64,000 bases of DNA from assembly GCF_003967535.1 (NCBI RefSeq), contig NZ_BIFR01000001.1, forward strand, positions 549,493 to 613,492, given 5' to 3'. Made by a program: the position numbers and the translations under genes. The DNA is from Tengunoibacter tsumagoiensis (lineage in GTDB: Bacteria; Chloroflexota; Ktedonobacteria; Ktedonobacterales; Ktedonobacteraceae). Shown here piece after piece: positions 18,421 to 29,000 of the stretch. The notes beneath the pieces were generated by a model. It saw only the letters and a program-made list of their open reading frames with translations. It did no database searches and was not told where the DNA came from. How positions within the stretch are numbered: the first letter of the stretch is position 1; the number at the start of each line of letters is the position of its first letter.

Positions 18421-19170
18421 GAGGCTCCTTCCTCTGTTCGGGTTCTGTGATATGAGCCCCTCCATCGCTCAATGGGAAATTGGAAATGGGACAGAAGCTA
18501 TGGTGAGGTTCACATCGCGGAATGGGACGTTTCGGCAGGAGACAAGCTACCTGCCCTACTTTTCTTGTCATATCCTAAGCTTTTTCGCATATAAAAACAC
18601 GTCAAGTAGGGAAAGTTGCTTGTCTCTTTCCTCTCTTCCCACTCCGCTGTGTGAGCCCCACCATGGCTCAACGTGAAACGGCAAACGGGAAAGGATGCTA
18701 TGGAGGGGCTCACATTGTGGCATGGGACGTTTCGGCAGGAGACAAGCTACCTGCCCTACTTTTCTTGTCATATCCTAAGCTTTTTCGCATATAAAAACAC
18801 GTCAAGTAGGGAAAGTTGCTTGTCTCTTTCCTCTGTTGCCACTCCGCTGTGTGAGCCCCACCATGGCTCAACGTGAAACGGCAAACGGGAAAGGATGCTA
18901 TGGAGGGGCTCACATTGTGGCATGGGACATTTCGGCAGGAGACAAGCTACCTGCCCTACTTTTCTTGTCATATCCTAATCTTTTTCACATATAAAAACAC
19001 GTCAAGTATGGAAGGTCGCTTGTCTCTTTCCTCTGTTGCCACTCCGCTGTGTGAGCCCCGCCATGGCTCAACGTGAAATGGCAAACGGGAAAGGATGCTA
19101 TGGAGGGGCTCACATTGTGGCATGGGACATTTCGGCAGGAGACAAGCTACCTGCCCTACTTTTCTTGTCA
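18421..19170 (-). repeat. Structured 200-bp tandem repeat array 3 (about 3.7 units)
   Basis: GGCAGG...CCTGCC hairpins start at 18534, 18734, 18934 and 19134, an exact 200-bp period. Units are nearly identical, implying recent amplification or homogenisation. The inner D stem is GTGAGCCCC with GGGGCTCAC. The array starts 38 nt past the R1 stop and ends 60 bp before the A2 promoter, so it separates two same-strand genes with no other terminator between them. Confidence 0.9.
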
Positions 19171-19208
19171 TATCATGCTCTATTTCAGACATTAATCAAT
19201 GTAATCGC

Positions 19209-20492
19209 TTATATACGAGGGTGAATACGGCGGGTTGAGGTTCGAATCATGAGATGTGAGCGAAGAGAAGAATGAAGAGATGTTGGATGTCCCTGCATCA
19301 TCGCCAATAAAAGACGTGCAGCTTCCTGCCCCATCTCCTCAAGCGGAGGAGCCAGAGTCGTCAGACCAGATCGATCGGCACGTGGAATATTATCAAACCC
19401 AATTAATCCAAAGTCTCTCCCTGCACTCAGACCCACCTCTTGAGCGGCTGTGAGCCAACCAAGAGCAGCCCAATCGTTTGGAGCAATAAACCCTGCCTGA
19501 GAAGGCTTTTTATTCGCCATAAAGAAGTGTTTGCCTGCAGCATATCCTTCCGCATAAGGATTCCAGGAATCGGCTGATTGAGACTGTACCAGCGTCTCAA
19601 ACGCCAGCTTATCCATTTGAACAAGTTGGAGCTCACTTTCTGAACGACCGGCATCGCGCAGGGCCGCTTTTACGCCACGGAGACGCTCTTTGCTCCACCA
19701 CCAATCGATAATATCAAGATAGTAAATAGGATCATAGCCCTCTGCCAACAGATGTTGAACAGCACTGTATCCTGCGTAGGCATGATCATAGATCACATAG
19801 GGCAAAGGTGTAATCAATGGCTCCCAGGAAAAGAGCACGACTGGAATCTCCTGAATGTCTATCGTCGAGAGCACTATAGATGTGACATTCTGGACATCTA
19901 AAATATTCGAGATCGCAATAGCAGTTGCCCCTTGTTCAATTGCTAATAGCAGAGCCTCTTTGAGCGTGAAAACAGAGTGAAGATCAATGCCCTCAAAGCG
20001 ACTGATCGAGATACTGCGACCGCCTATGCGTGACCAGGACCGCTGGAGGGAGGTAAGGATAAGCGTCATCCAATCCTGTCCGGTTTCGGGATTCGGATGA
20101 GGCGAGAGGGTAGGCGAAGCTGGCATATCGCCATCAATAAGAGCTACAGTCAGAGCCTTCGTTTTTGCCGACCGCCCTACCAGATGTTCATGATTATGCG
20201 AGATCTCAGGCACTGGCAGTTCTTGAACACTCTGCTTCTGTACAGATGACTGTGGAAGTGCGTGTACAAAGGTTCCTCGTCCATTGATCGAGTGTAGGAC
20301 TCCCTCCGCCAACAGGATATTGATGGCTCGCTCGATGGTCAAAGGCGCAACCTGATATTCACTTGCCAGCTTTGGGCGGCTTGGAAGAGCACTATTTATC
20401 GCCCACTTTCCATCCAGAATCTTCTCTCGAAGATCCTGAGCAATGCGTTCATACATTGTCACGCCCTGCAAACGCTGGTTATTCCTGGTCAT
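19209..20492 (-). CDS. GntR-type regulator with LacI-like sensor domain (R1)
   Basis: 427 residues. An N-terminal GntR winged helix (about 12-80: YERIAQDLREKI, LPSRPKLASEYQVAPLTIERAI) is joined to a LacI/periplasmic-binding-type effector domain (about 130-425; YPLAYDH-like hinge segments, GFIAPNDWAALGW, DFGLIGFDNIPRAD). Hybrids of this kind sense sugars and repress catabolic genes. It lies beside A1-A3, and its own promoter has the same palindrome as theirs, so it probably represses itself and all three. AGGA lies 4 nt before the ATG. An internal Met at residue 13 is an alternative start. Confidence 0.88.
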   Translation of the reverse strand: MTRNNQRLQGVTMYERIAQDLREKILDGKWAINSALPSRPKLASEYQVAPLTIERAINILLAEGVLHSINGRGTFVHALPQSSVQKQSVQELPVPEISHNHEHLVGRSAKTKALTVALIDGDMPASPTLSPHPNPETGQDWMTLILTSLQRSWSRIGGRSISISRFEGIDLHSVFTLKEALLLAIEQGATAIAISNILDVQNVTSIVLSTIDIQEIPVVLFSWEPLITPLPYVIYDHAYAGYSAVQHLLAEGYDPIYYLDIIDWWWSKERLRGVKAALRDAGRSESELQLVQMDKLAFETLVQSQSADSWNPYAEGYAAGKHFFMANKKPSQAGFIAPNDWAALGWLTAAQEVGLSAGRDFGLIGFDNIPRADRSGLTTLAPPLEEMGQEAARLLLAMMQGHPTSLHSSLRSHLMIRTSTRRIHPRI

Positions 20493-20545
20493 CTTTTCCT
20501 ATTTCTTATCTCTTCTTTATTTGTAGGTTGGTCAATTCCAGGCTT

Positions 20546-20579
20546 GAAGAAGACAGGAAGTTATAACCATGTCTTCTTC
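20546..20579 (-). promoter_or_regulatory. Inverted repeat in the R1 5' leader
   Basis: A 10-bp perfect inverted repeat, GAAGAAGACA and TGTCTTCTTC, with a 14-nt loop, in the untranslated leader between the R1 promoter and start. It may be an mRNA hairpin or a second protein site; its function is unknown. Confidence 0.5.
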
Positions 20580-20651
20580 CCAATCACTAAGGCTGGACTG
20601 CTTAGATTAGCTAGGAGCTTTACACCTTTACTCATGAAAGATGCATATCTC

Positions 20652-20682
20652 TATACTAGAGTATAAAGGTGTAGTTTGTCAA
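20652..20682 (-). promoter_or_regulatory. R1 promoter with self-operator
   Basis: Minus-strand TTGACA (20677-20682), 18-nt spacer, TAGTAT (20653-20658). The perfect 14-bp palindrome TATACT-CT-AGTATA at 20652-20665 overlaps the -10. It lies 160 nt before the R1 start. Its identity with the A1-A3 promoters points to autoregulation. Confidence 0.8.
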
Positions 20683-20726
20683 TACTTAACCCTTCGAACC
20701 AGGATATGGAGAGAGGAAAGTAAAAA

Positions 20727-20761
20727 CGAGGGATATGCAAATTGTATTTGCACATCCCTCG
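20727..20761 (-). terminator. Intrinsic terminator of family A gene 3
   Basis: CGAGGGAT-A-TGCAAAT pairs with its complement around a TGT loop, with one mismatch. On the minus strand it is followed at once by TTTTTAC. It ends the A3 transcript before the R1 promoter. Confidence 0.9.
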
Positions 20762-20787
20762 GAGAAATCATCACGGTCGTTCGCTTG

Positions 20788-23700
20788 TTAGTTCGTAGGA
20801 GTCACGGCACCATACGAGGTTCCAAAGCGAATTTCATCGATGGAGCTCTGGCCAGAGCCATTGCCACCATAGTACGCGACACTCTGGAACGCAATGTTCG
20901 TCGTAGTCGTCGTTTGAGCGCTGGCACTGCCTGGAGCATTTCCACCTAATGAGCTGGGATTGACATAGAGGTTCAATGCGTTGGTCGACGCGAAATCAAT
21001 CCGCAACACGAGAAGCGCTGTCTGTCCGACCTGGACGGGAGTGGTCGTTTGATAGACGGTTCCACCCACTTTCAGGCTCCAATACCGCGTCCCACCAGAA
21101 TTCGAGCTTCCTCCAAAGTAACCAATGGCTACATCAGAGCTCGCCTGTCCAGAATTCCAGTTGATCGAGTTATTGTGCAGGTTAAGGGAGGCCTCATCAT
21201 CGGAATTGGCATCCTTGCGGAGCAAGGCGCTAACCCAGAGCGTCTGTCCCGACTGGCCAACCTTGCCATTGCTCAGGTAAGCGCTAAAGGGGCTACTACC
21301 ACTGACATCCAGACTCCGTCCAGCCGTCAGGTAGCCTGAGCCACCAGTCCCATAATTGCCCGAGGTCTGAAGGGTGCTGTAGGTCAGGGCAGAGGAGGTA
21401 CTGACAGCGTAGCCAGGAACAGAGGTATCTGCATTCTGAACCGACCATGCGCCAGCCCAGCCCGTTCCAGAGGTCTGACCATTAAGTGCGCCAGCTGATC
21501 CACTAAAGGGATCAGAAGCGATCAATGAGCCTGACGGGATCGGCGTCGATGTTGGCGTCGACGTTGGGGTTGGTGTAGGTGTCGATGTTGGCGTTGGTGT
21601 CGGCGTCCCATTCCCTGAGGCTGTCACACAGGCCGCTTGCGAGTTTCCGCTCTCACCCTTGCTGTTCACCGCAGAAACGACATAGCAGTACTGGTTACCG
21701 CTCGTCAGATCATAATCAATCACATTATCGGTCGAAAGATTGATAATCGTCGTGAACGGACCATTCTGTGATGAGCCGCGTTTGAGATTGTAAAGCTCAT
21801 TGAAGCCAGCTTCCTGCCACTGGGACGGAGACCATTTCAGCGAGACTGTGCCATTCCCATTATCGGTTGCCTGGAGATTCGTGGGGCTATCGGGCGTTGT
21901 TTCCGTTGGTGTCAGGGTGATCACCGACGAATCGCTACTTTCACCATTGCCATTGACAGCTGAGACGACGTAGTAGTACGTGGTATTCAGAGCCAGGCTG
22001 GTATCATAGTAGATGTTATCGTACTGTGAATGAATCTTGGTGAAAGGACCTGTAGCAGAAGAGCTCCGCTTGATATTGTAGCTTACGGCATGAGGAACCG
22101 TAGGCCAGCTGATACGAACCTCACCACCACCACCCAGGAAGGGAGCATCAGAGCCGCCCGCTGCCCCTGTCACGCCCGTTGGCTGAGCTGGAGCTCCGGC
22201 TGGCGTTGGGACAATGCGATACTGTGGCGACAGGGCACTCTCACCAGCAGTATTTGAAGCTGTGACGACGTAGTAGTAGATGGTATCGTTGGTAAGGCCA
22301 GTATCGGTAAAGCTATTGGTAGATGAGGTGCCAACCTGGGTGTATGGTCCACCACTGGTCGTGCTGCGTTTAATCGTATAGCTGGTAGCCGTTGTGACAT
22401 TCTCCCAGTTCAGTGCCACCGAGCCATCACCACTCGTTGAGCGGACATTGATCGGAGCCGATGGTACAATGGCCGAACCGCCACCACTGGTCAGAGTGAC
22501 AACGATACCATTTGTCGAGAAGGTACTCTGACCATCGCTGGATGAGGCTGCATTGCTATTCAGCAACAGCGTATGCAATCCAGACGTCAGGGTGACTGAG
22601 ACGCTCGACGAATCACCAGCTGTTCCCTGAGGCAGTTGAACCGTTCCCAGTGAATTGTGGTCAACAGAGATCTGGACGCTAGAAGTAGCGGTGCTGGCGG
22701 TTCCATTCAGCTTCACTGAATAGGTACCCGAGGAAGGAACGCGCAACAGATACTCCTGACTGCCATCTGTATTCCAGCCAATACTAATGGTCGTCCCTGG
22801 AGCTACCAGATGATTATCACCGGTGATATGCTGACTTGGATCGATGGAGACGCTTGTATTGACGCTCCATGGCAGAACAAAGCCATCGGTCAATGCAGGT
22901 CGATCCTGCCCTTGCAGAGCCAGAAGACCCTGGTATTTCCCGTAATTGAGGTTGTTATAGTTCTCAAAGGTATACCAGTCGCCATAGTTTCCAGGGCTAC
23001 CCTGTCCAAAGGCGAAGAAGTTGACAGCATCGCCACCAGTCGCAAAGTAATCTTCCTGGAAGTAGCGCTGAATAAAATCAGAGAGCCGAGGGCTGCGAGT
23101 GGCGTCTCCTTGAATACCAGCATTCAGCGATGGACCGGCCTCATAGCCAACCTGGTGGACGCCCAGATAACTGGCGGCGGTCTGCCAGGCGATAAAGGAG
23201 AGTCGGCGCTGACCCGCGGAGGTATAGAGGGTATCGATAATATTATTCACAGCATTGGGATCAGCTGGATCAGGGAAAGCGGCTCGTCCACCCTCTTTCT
23301 CAGAGCCATCCGTAGAGATAGGCTCGCCCGAATCCACATAGGGTGCTTCACCAATACCATAGATCGTATCTTTGGAGAGTTGATTCAACTGTCCCTCGCT
23401 CCAGAGCAGGGCCGACTGTACGTCAAGGGCGTGTCCATACTGCCACATGACCACTGGACGGACGGTATTTGGGAGTGAACCAGAACCAAACACACCAGCA
23501 AAATCATTGGCAATCTGGAACGTGCGTTTGGCTTCCCACTGCAATGCAGAGATACCCTGATTAGAAGCGATACCATTGGCATACCAGCACTGGGTAAAGT
23601 CACCACAGTTCCAGTTCTCATTGCCCAGCTCAATATACACATGCAGGCTGGGATCAAGTCCTGGATAGTTGACACCACCAACGGTATCACCATTTTTGAA

Positions 23701-24660
23701 CAGGTTCGCCAGACTGGTAAAGTAGCTATCATCCGCCGTCACAGGCAGGTTGATCCAGGGATCAGCATGCAATTGATTGCTCAATTGGATGACGTATTCC
23801 CAGGGCACGCCAAAGCCGCGAATTGCCCCAGTGTTTCTGGAAGGCAGGTTCCAGTACCCATCGGTAGGCAACGAGCGATCCGACCATTGGGGGGCAACAT
23901 AATTGGTACCATTGAAGATGTTATAGTTGGTTGTCCCGGTGTCAAAGGTACGAAGTGTTGTTGGGTGCAGCGCACTCAGCGCATTGACAAAGCGATCAGT
24001 GAAGATCTGCGTGCTTGAGGCCGAATAGCCCGGACGGTAGAGGTGCATATTCGTCAGGCCATTACCGGCTGCATCACTGGCTTGCCGTTTTGTCTGAGTA
24101 AAGTTGATCGATTGCAGCCAGCGATTCTTTGGGACCACGATATCAGCCGTGGTGGTGTTGCTGTTGCTATCATAGACCACATTCTGAATGCTGAGGGAAT
24201 CAGACGCATCGACATCAGGGCCGATGGACAGGGTGGCCTGACCTGTGAAGGAGAGATGATAGGTACCACTATCATCGCGTGGATTTGCGTTAAAATCCGG
24301 ACCAGACCAGGGCTTGTTGCGTCGATCATCCTGGAAGATGTACTCAAAGTCCTGCTGGGGCCAGCCATTGTTATCATAGGTGATATCAGTGGTGGCTGTC
24401 GAAATCTTCTGGAAGCGGACTCCGCCCTTCACCAGATCGACCCACTCAAAACCATATTCTTCACCCAGAGGAATTGGATTGGCTGACGCAGCTTTTACGA
24501 CATGCTGTGGAAATTGCACGAGGGCAAAGACCCCGGCGAAGAAAGGGAAAATACATAACAATGAGATAAGAGAGTAAAATTTGCGACTTCGTAGTCGCCT
24601 GACAACGGTGTTCTGTTGCGCTTCCGGTGCGATCTCCGGAAAGCGACGAGCATCATCCAT
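20788..24660 (-). CDS. Giant secreted glycoside hydrolase-like protein A3
   Basis: About 1290 residues from the ATG at 24660, chosen because GAGGAG precedes it and MDDARRFPE matches the A1/A2 start; an upstream in-frame Met is less likely. Same order as A1 to the linker: signal/anchor, catalytic-type region with VYIELGNENWN (N347-E348) and VGYEAGP, CBM6-like sandwich, three fibronectin III domains. It then differs. After a short Thr/Pro linker there is no cysteine module but a domain of about 220 residues (SDPFSGSAGALNGQTSGTGW...) that resembles concanavalin/LamG-like sandwich domains. It is more diverged from A1/A2 than they are from each other. It has the R1-type promoter at 25344. Confidence 0.75.
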   Translation of the reverse strand: MDDARRFPEIAPEAQQNTVVRRLRSRKFYSLISLLCIFPFFAGVFALVQFPQHVVKAASANPIPLGEEYGFEWVDLVKGGVRFQKISTATTDITYDNNGWPQQDFEYIFQDDRRNKPWSGPDFNANPRDDSGTYHLSFTGQATLSIGPDVDASDSLSIQNVVYDSNSNTTTADIVVPKNRWLQSINFTQTKRQASDAAGNGLTNMHLYRPGYSASSTQIFTDRFVNALSALHPTTLRTFDTGTTNYNIFNGTNYVAPQWSDRSLPTDGYWNLPSRNTGAIRGFGVPWEYVIQLSNQLHADPWINLPVTADDSYFTSLANLFKNGDTVGGVNYPGLDPSLHVYIELGNENWNCGDFTQCWYANGIASNQGISALQWEAKRTFQIANDFAGVFGSGSLPNTVRPVVMWQYGHALDVQSALLWSEGQLNQLSKDTIYGIGEAPYVDSGEPISTDGSEKEGGRAAFPDPADPNAVNNIIDTLYTSAGQRRLSFIAWQTAASYLGVHQVGYEAGPSLNAGIQGDATRSPRLSDFIQRYFQEDYFATGGDAVNFFAFGQGSPGNYGDWYTFENYNNLNYGKYQGLLALQGQDRPALTDGFVLPWSVNTSVSIDPSQHITGDNHLVAPGTTISIGWNTDGSQEYLLRVPSSGTYSVKLNGTASTATSSVQISVDHNSLGTVQLPQGTAGDSSSVSVTLTSGLHTLLLNSNAASSSDGQSTFSTNGIVVTLTSGGGSAIVPSAPINVRSTSGDGSVALNWENVTTATSYTIKRSTTSGGPYTQVGTSSTNSFTDTGLTNDTIYYYVVTASNTAGESALSPQYRIVPTPAGAPAQPTGVTGAAGGSDAPFLGGGGEVRISWPTVPHAVSYNIKRSSSATGPFTKIHSQYDNIYYDTSLALNTTYYYVVSAVNGNGESSDSSVITLTPTETTPDSPTNLQATDNGNGTVSLKWSPSQWQEAGFNELYNLKRGSSQNGPFTTIINLSTDNVIDYDLTSGNQYCYVVSAVNSKGESGNSQAACVTASGNGTPTPTPTSTPTPTPTSTPTSTPIPSGSLIASDPFSGSAGALNGQTSGTGWAGAWSVQNADTSVPGYAVSTSSALTYSTLQTSGNYGTGGSGYLTAGRSLDVSGSSPFSAYLSNGKVGQSGQTLWVSALLRKDANSDDEASLNLHNNSINWNSGQASSDVAIGYFGGSSNSGGTRYWSLKVGGTVYQTTTPVQVGQTALLVLRIDFASTNALNLYVNPSSLGGNAPGSASAQTTTTTNIAFQSVAYYGGNGSGQSSIDEIRFGTSYGAVTPTN

Positions 24661-25343
24661 GATATGTCTCCTCATATGACACACGTATGTGCCACGAATG
24701 GTACTACTCATAGTGAAATCAATGGGACCTTGACCATGCAATCAGTACATTGAATGCCTGGCCGATATGAATATTGGATGACAGGATTGTTGCATGACCA
24801 TACGTAAGGACGACCTTTCTCTCCTTTCCACAATGTGCGTCCTCTTTACTAAAGTGTTGGGAAGCATACTACCTGTTGTTCCAGTATCTATACAAACTGC
24901 TGAGAATTGAGCACAACATTATGCTTAAACCTCGTACTGTCATTCGTATGTCCTTCCTGGTCATCGTAATAACAGCCAGAGTGTAAAACTCAAAGTAGGG
25001 AGTTGAGAGCATAGGGATTTAGATGTTTGAAATCACTGCTGAAATCACTGCTAAGGTAGAAATTTTTTGGTAGAAATATTCTTTTCATGTGGATAGAGCG
25101 CATACTTCTTTGTATAACTCCAGATATGTGGATGGATATAGTTCATTATTAGTTATGAATTAGTTATGAATATGAAAAAAGGATGCCCTTCACAGCATCA
25201 CCAGTCAGACATACACAACTTCTCATCTCTGAGAAGGGAAAAAGTTACGAATTAAATCAAGCCATTGATTTACAGGGTATTACCCAATCTTATGAAGCCG
25301 CCCTTTTTATCAATACATTTCTATTTGTTTGCTTCATTAGCTA
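24661..25343 (-). promoter_or_regulatory. Long 5' leader of A3
   Basis: About 680 nt without a credible gene between the R1-type promoter and A3. It keeps the CTGTCATT/AATAACAG pair (24937-24975, one mismatch) and adjoining GGACAT seen in the A1/A2 leaders, but not the 9-bp GTGCATTC hairpin. Overall similarity to those leaders is lower. Confidence 0.5.
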
Positions 25344-25374
25344 TATACTAAAGTATAAAGCTTGACTTTGTCAA
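25344..25374 (-). promoter_or_regulatory. R1-type promoter/operator of A3
   Basis: Minus-strand TTGACA (25369-25374), 18-nt spacer, TAGTAT (25345-25350), palindrome TATACT-AA-AGTATA at 25344-25357. It is back-to-back with the R2-type promoter of B1, 80 bp away, so the divergent A3/B1 pair is under two different regulators. Confidence 0.75.
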
Positions 25375-25454
25375 GTCCACTACCCAGATAGCTCAATATC
25401 ATGAACAGGTTTGTTATTCACCACTGGAATGCATTGATTTACTGAGTAAAGGCC

Positions 25455-25510
25455 TTGACAATATCACATTGTACACGTTACACTGCTATAGAGCAAGTGC
25501 TATAGAGCAG
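25455..25510 (+). promoter_or_regulatory. R2-type promoter/operator of B1
   Basis: TTGACA (25455-25460), 18-nt spacer, TACACT (25479-25484), followed directly by two direct copies of TGCTATAGAGCA (25484-25495 and 25498-25509; 14-bp period). The reverse complement of this block matches the operator at the R2 promoter (29564-29591) in 26 of 28 positions. Confidence 0.75.
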
Positions 25511-26030
25511 TTGTCAATCGTTCACTGTATGAAAAGTTTTTGAACACCTTCAATGCTGAGGGGAAGGACAGAGAAGTTATTGGCAGTGTTTCGGATCAGA
25601 TAACCTTATGCTACCTGCCACACTGCGCCATCTACATTCTATGGCAACTCTCTCAATCCTCAATGCGCCTGTAAAGGGTCCTCGTCCTCCATTATCATCA
25701 GTTTTATGTAGCAAACACTAAACGCTGGAGATTGACCTTGAAGTGCTTCCATCCTATCTTCTCACGGGATGCTGTATCGTTCTCACCTTTTCTATGCTCT
25801 CGAGCTTAGCTATGCGGTCATACGGACAGTAGGTCTACCTACTATCCGAGCTTTACGTGCGAAAAGTGAGAAAAAGCAGGGCGAACAGTCCCGATCTACG
25901 CTCGTCAGGCTATGACGAACAGTCCCGATCTACGCTCGTCAGGCTATGACGAACAGTCCCGATCTACGCTCGTCAGGCTATGACGAACAGTCCCGATCTA
26001 CGCTCGTCAGGCTATAAGGAGGAACCAGCT
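25511..26030 (+). promoter_or_regulatory. Leader of B1 with hairpin
   Basis: About 520 nt of untranslated leader. A hairpin at 25824-25847 pairs GGACAGTAGGT with ACCTACTATCC (one mismatch). The last part holds the 34-bp tandem repeats. A strong AAGGAGG site then precedes the TTG start. Confidence 0.6.
25883..26018 (+). repeat. 34-bp tandem repeat, 4 copies, in the B1 leader
   Basis: Copies start at 25883, 25917, 25951 and 25985, with an exact 34-bp period and almost no divergence. Each copy can pair GACGA with TCGTC. The last copy runs into the AAGGAGG site, so copy number changes the leader just before the translation start. There are no spacers, so it is not a CRISPR. Confidence 0.92.
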
Positions 26031-29000
26031 TTGTTACACAGACGTAACGCAGACCATCCACGCTCCACGGATGGCAAAACCATTGCTCGCTCAAACTATC
26101 TTCGCAAAGTGCTGGTAAATGTGGGAGCAACCATTCTCAGTATAGGGATGCTGATGATGGCATTGTTCTGGCTGATGCCAACGCGTTCCAGCCATGCTGA
26201 GACTACGCCTGTCAGTAAACCGTATGTTGGGGTGAATATGGGCCTCCAATTTGACATGTTCACCGATATGATGAAAGATTCAGGAACCTGGACCAACACA
26301 ACCGATAATAACAATGCTGCTATTGACGCCAATGGCTGGCCAACCCAGGATGCTCAGCTCTACATCTGGCAGGGCGCCACGCAGATGGACGGGACCTACA
26401 AACTGAGCTTTAATGGAAAAGCGACGCTCTCGAATGGGCTAAGCTATGCCCAATTCAATAATCAACAGTATAATGCATCAACCAATACAACCACCGTCGA
26501 TATGGTTGTGACTGATACTGGCTTTGAGAACTTCCAGTTGACCTTCAAAAATACGCAACGGACGGCCACCAGTGCAACGAATACAGGTGTCACCAATGTG
26601 CAGGTCTTCCGTCCCACCTCGGAGGGTTCCACAACTGCATTCGCGTCCTCGACGATCTTTACGCCGTGGATCGAAAGCGCCGTTGCACCCTATAGCTACA
26701 TGCGCTTTATGAGTGGAACCAACTGGAATAGCTCCGTCAATTGGTCCGATCGCACCACGGTCAACTATGCCACACAGCAAAAAGTCTTACCGGGTGAATC
26801 GGGCTTTGAAGGGAACCAGATGGCTTTCGAGTATATGGTTAAGCTGGCCAACGAGACCAATCTGGACCTGTACGTTAATGTACCCGATCGGGCCAACGAT
26901 GACTATATTACAAAACTGGCACAGCTTGTGCTCTATGGCAGCGATGGCACGACCCCCTATACCAGCCCGCAAAGTAATCCCGTCTGGGCTCCTTTGAACG
27001 CAAACCTGCATCTGTATGTGGAGTATACCAATGAGGCCTGGAACTTCCAGTTTCAGCAGGCTCATGATATCGACTCCTATGCTGACCAGGAGGCCTGCGG
27101 AGTTTCATCTTTCAACGCTTGCCCAAGCCCAATTCCGACGACCTCACCCATCAACTATGATGGTGCCAGCAATGAGGATATCTTCCGTTTCCGCTACTAT
27201 GCGCAGCAGTCAGAACATGTAAGCTCACTTTTCCGCAGCGTCTTTGGGGATAGCGCGATGGGAAGCCGGGTACGCCCTCTGCTCTTCTGGCAGTACGATA
27301 ATCTCAACAATACAGCCCAGACAGAGATACAGTTTCTCAACGATTACTACAACAACGCAGATGGTGTACAGCACGTCTCTAATCCTCACCCTCTCTCCTA
27401 TTACTTCTGGGGAGGTGGTGGAGCAGTCTACTACCATAGCAATAACGATAACGCAAGCACGGTGGATGGCATCTTTAATGCTGGCATCCCCAGCGATGAT
27501 TATCAGAAAACCCTGACCATCGAATCCTACTGGGCTCATGCTTATGGCCTGCACGATGCTGCCTATGAGGGCGGATGGGCGATTGGTGGAGATGGCGCAA
27601 CGACCCTCCAGAATCAGGCCAAAAATGATCCCCGCGCTAAGCAGACGATGTTAAATTCCTACAACGACTTTGTACAGGCGGGAGGAGATCTGTACACAGT
27701 TGGAACCTATGGACAATGGGACCATGCGATTACCGCCTCTTCTTCGCCATTGGTGCAGGCTGCGGCAGCCATCAATGCCAGTACCTATACGGTTCCAGCC
27801 GTCACCCTGGGGTTTGAGGTTGCGGGCTCCACAATTATCCCTGCTGCACAATATACTGTGACAGAAAATTATGCTGGAAATAACCGCACCAATCTAGGAG
27901 TCACCACTTCCTACCAGTTACGGATAGACACAACCGGCTCTTATCAGATTGCCGTTGGTATCGGCAACGCTACCTCAGGGGGTAAGGTAGGAGTCTATGT
28001 TGATGGGGCCTTGCTCTCAACGATTACGGTTCCCAATACTGGTAGTACCACAAGCTATCAATCGATTGTCGCAGGCTCAAGTTCACTGACAGCTGGTGTG
28101 CACTCAGTTCAACTACGAGCTACTGCCAACGCGAGCGGAAGTAGCTATGCAGGCTATGTTAATGCACTGTTTGTGCAGCCAGGAACCGGAACACCGCCCT
28201 CGGTACCAACGCCTGGAGCACTCCCCTCAGGCTGGTTAAGCCAGGATATTGGTGGAGTAGGCCTATCTGGTGCCGCTTCTTATGCTTCCAGTACGGGCAC
28301 ATATACCCTGACAGCATCAGGAGGAGACATCTGGAATAGTGCTGATCAATTCCGCTTCGCCTATCAACAGTTGACAGGGGATGGCTCGATTGTCGCTCGT
28401 GTCACCTCGCTCAGTAATTCCAATCCCTACGCCAAAATCGGCGTCATGATGCGCGATTCATTGAATGCAAGTGCAGCTAACGTGATGTCCTACTATAGCC
28501 CCAGCGGCGATACAACCTACGAATCTCGTACGACGGACAATGGCACGACCAATCATCCCACGCCTATACAACGGACGCCTCCTTACTGGGTGAAACTGGT
28601 GCGTGCTGGTAATACCTTTACTGGTTATAATTCTCCCGATGGTCAGAACTGGACGCAGCAAGGGTCAGACACTATCACCATGCCCAGTACCATCTACCTT
28701 GGTCTGGCCGTTGATGCACACGATAACACTATTCTGACAACTGGGACTATCGATAATGTTACACTGACAGGATCGATCTCAGGATCGAATCCCACACCAA
28801 CGCCAACACCAACACCAAACCCGACTCCCACGCCAACACCGATTCCCACACAGACGCCAACGCCTACTCCTACGCCACCGCCAGCGAGTTGGATGCAATG
28901 TGCCAGTGAGGGCGGAACCTGCACCTTTAGCGGCACACAGGTGGTCCGCTATGGAGCCAATGGGCACTACAACTATCAGACAGCGACGGGGAGCATTGGT

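Noticed and set aside
18421..19170. Repeat arrays as CRISPR
   Set aside because: The whole 200-bp unit repeats with no unique spacers and no cas genes are near.
25883..26018. 34-bp repeats as a short CRISPR
   Set aside because: Copies are directly adjacent with no spacers.
25980..26030. ATG at 25980 as the start of B1
   Set aside because: It lies inside the tandem repeat with no ribosome site, while the TTG at 26031 has AAGGAGG and matches the B2 start.
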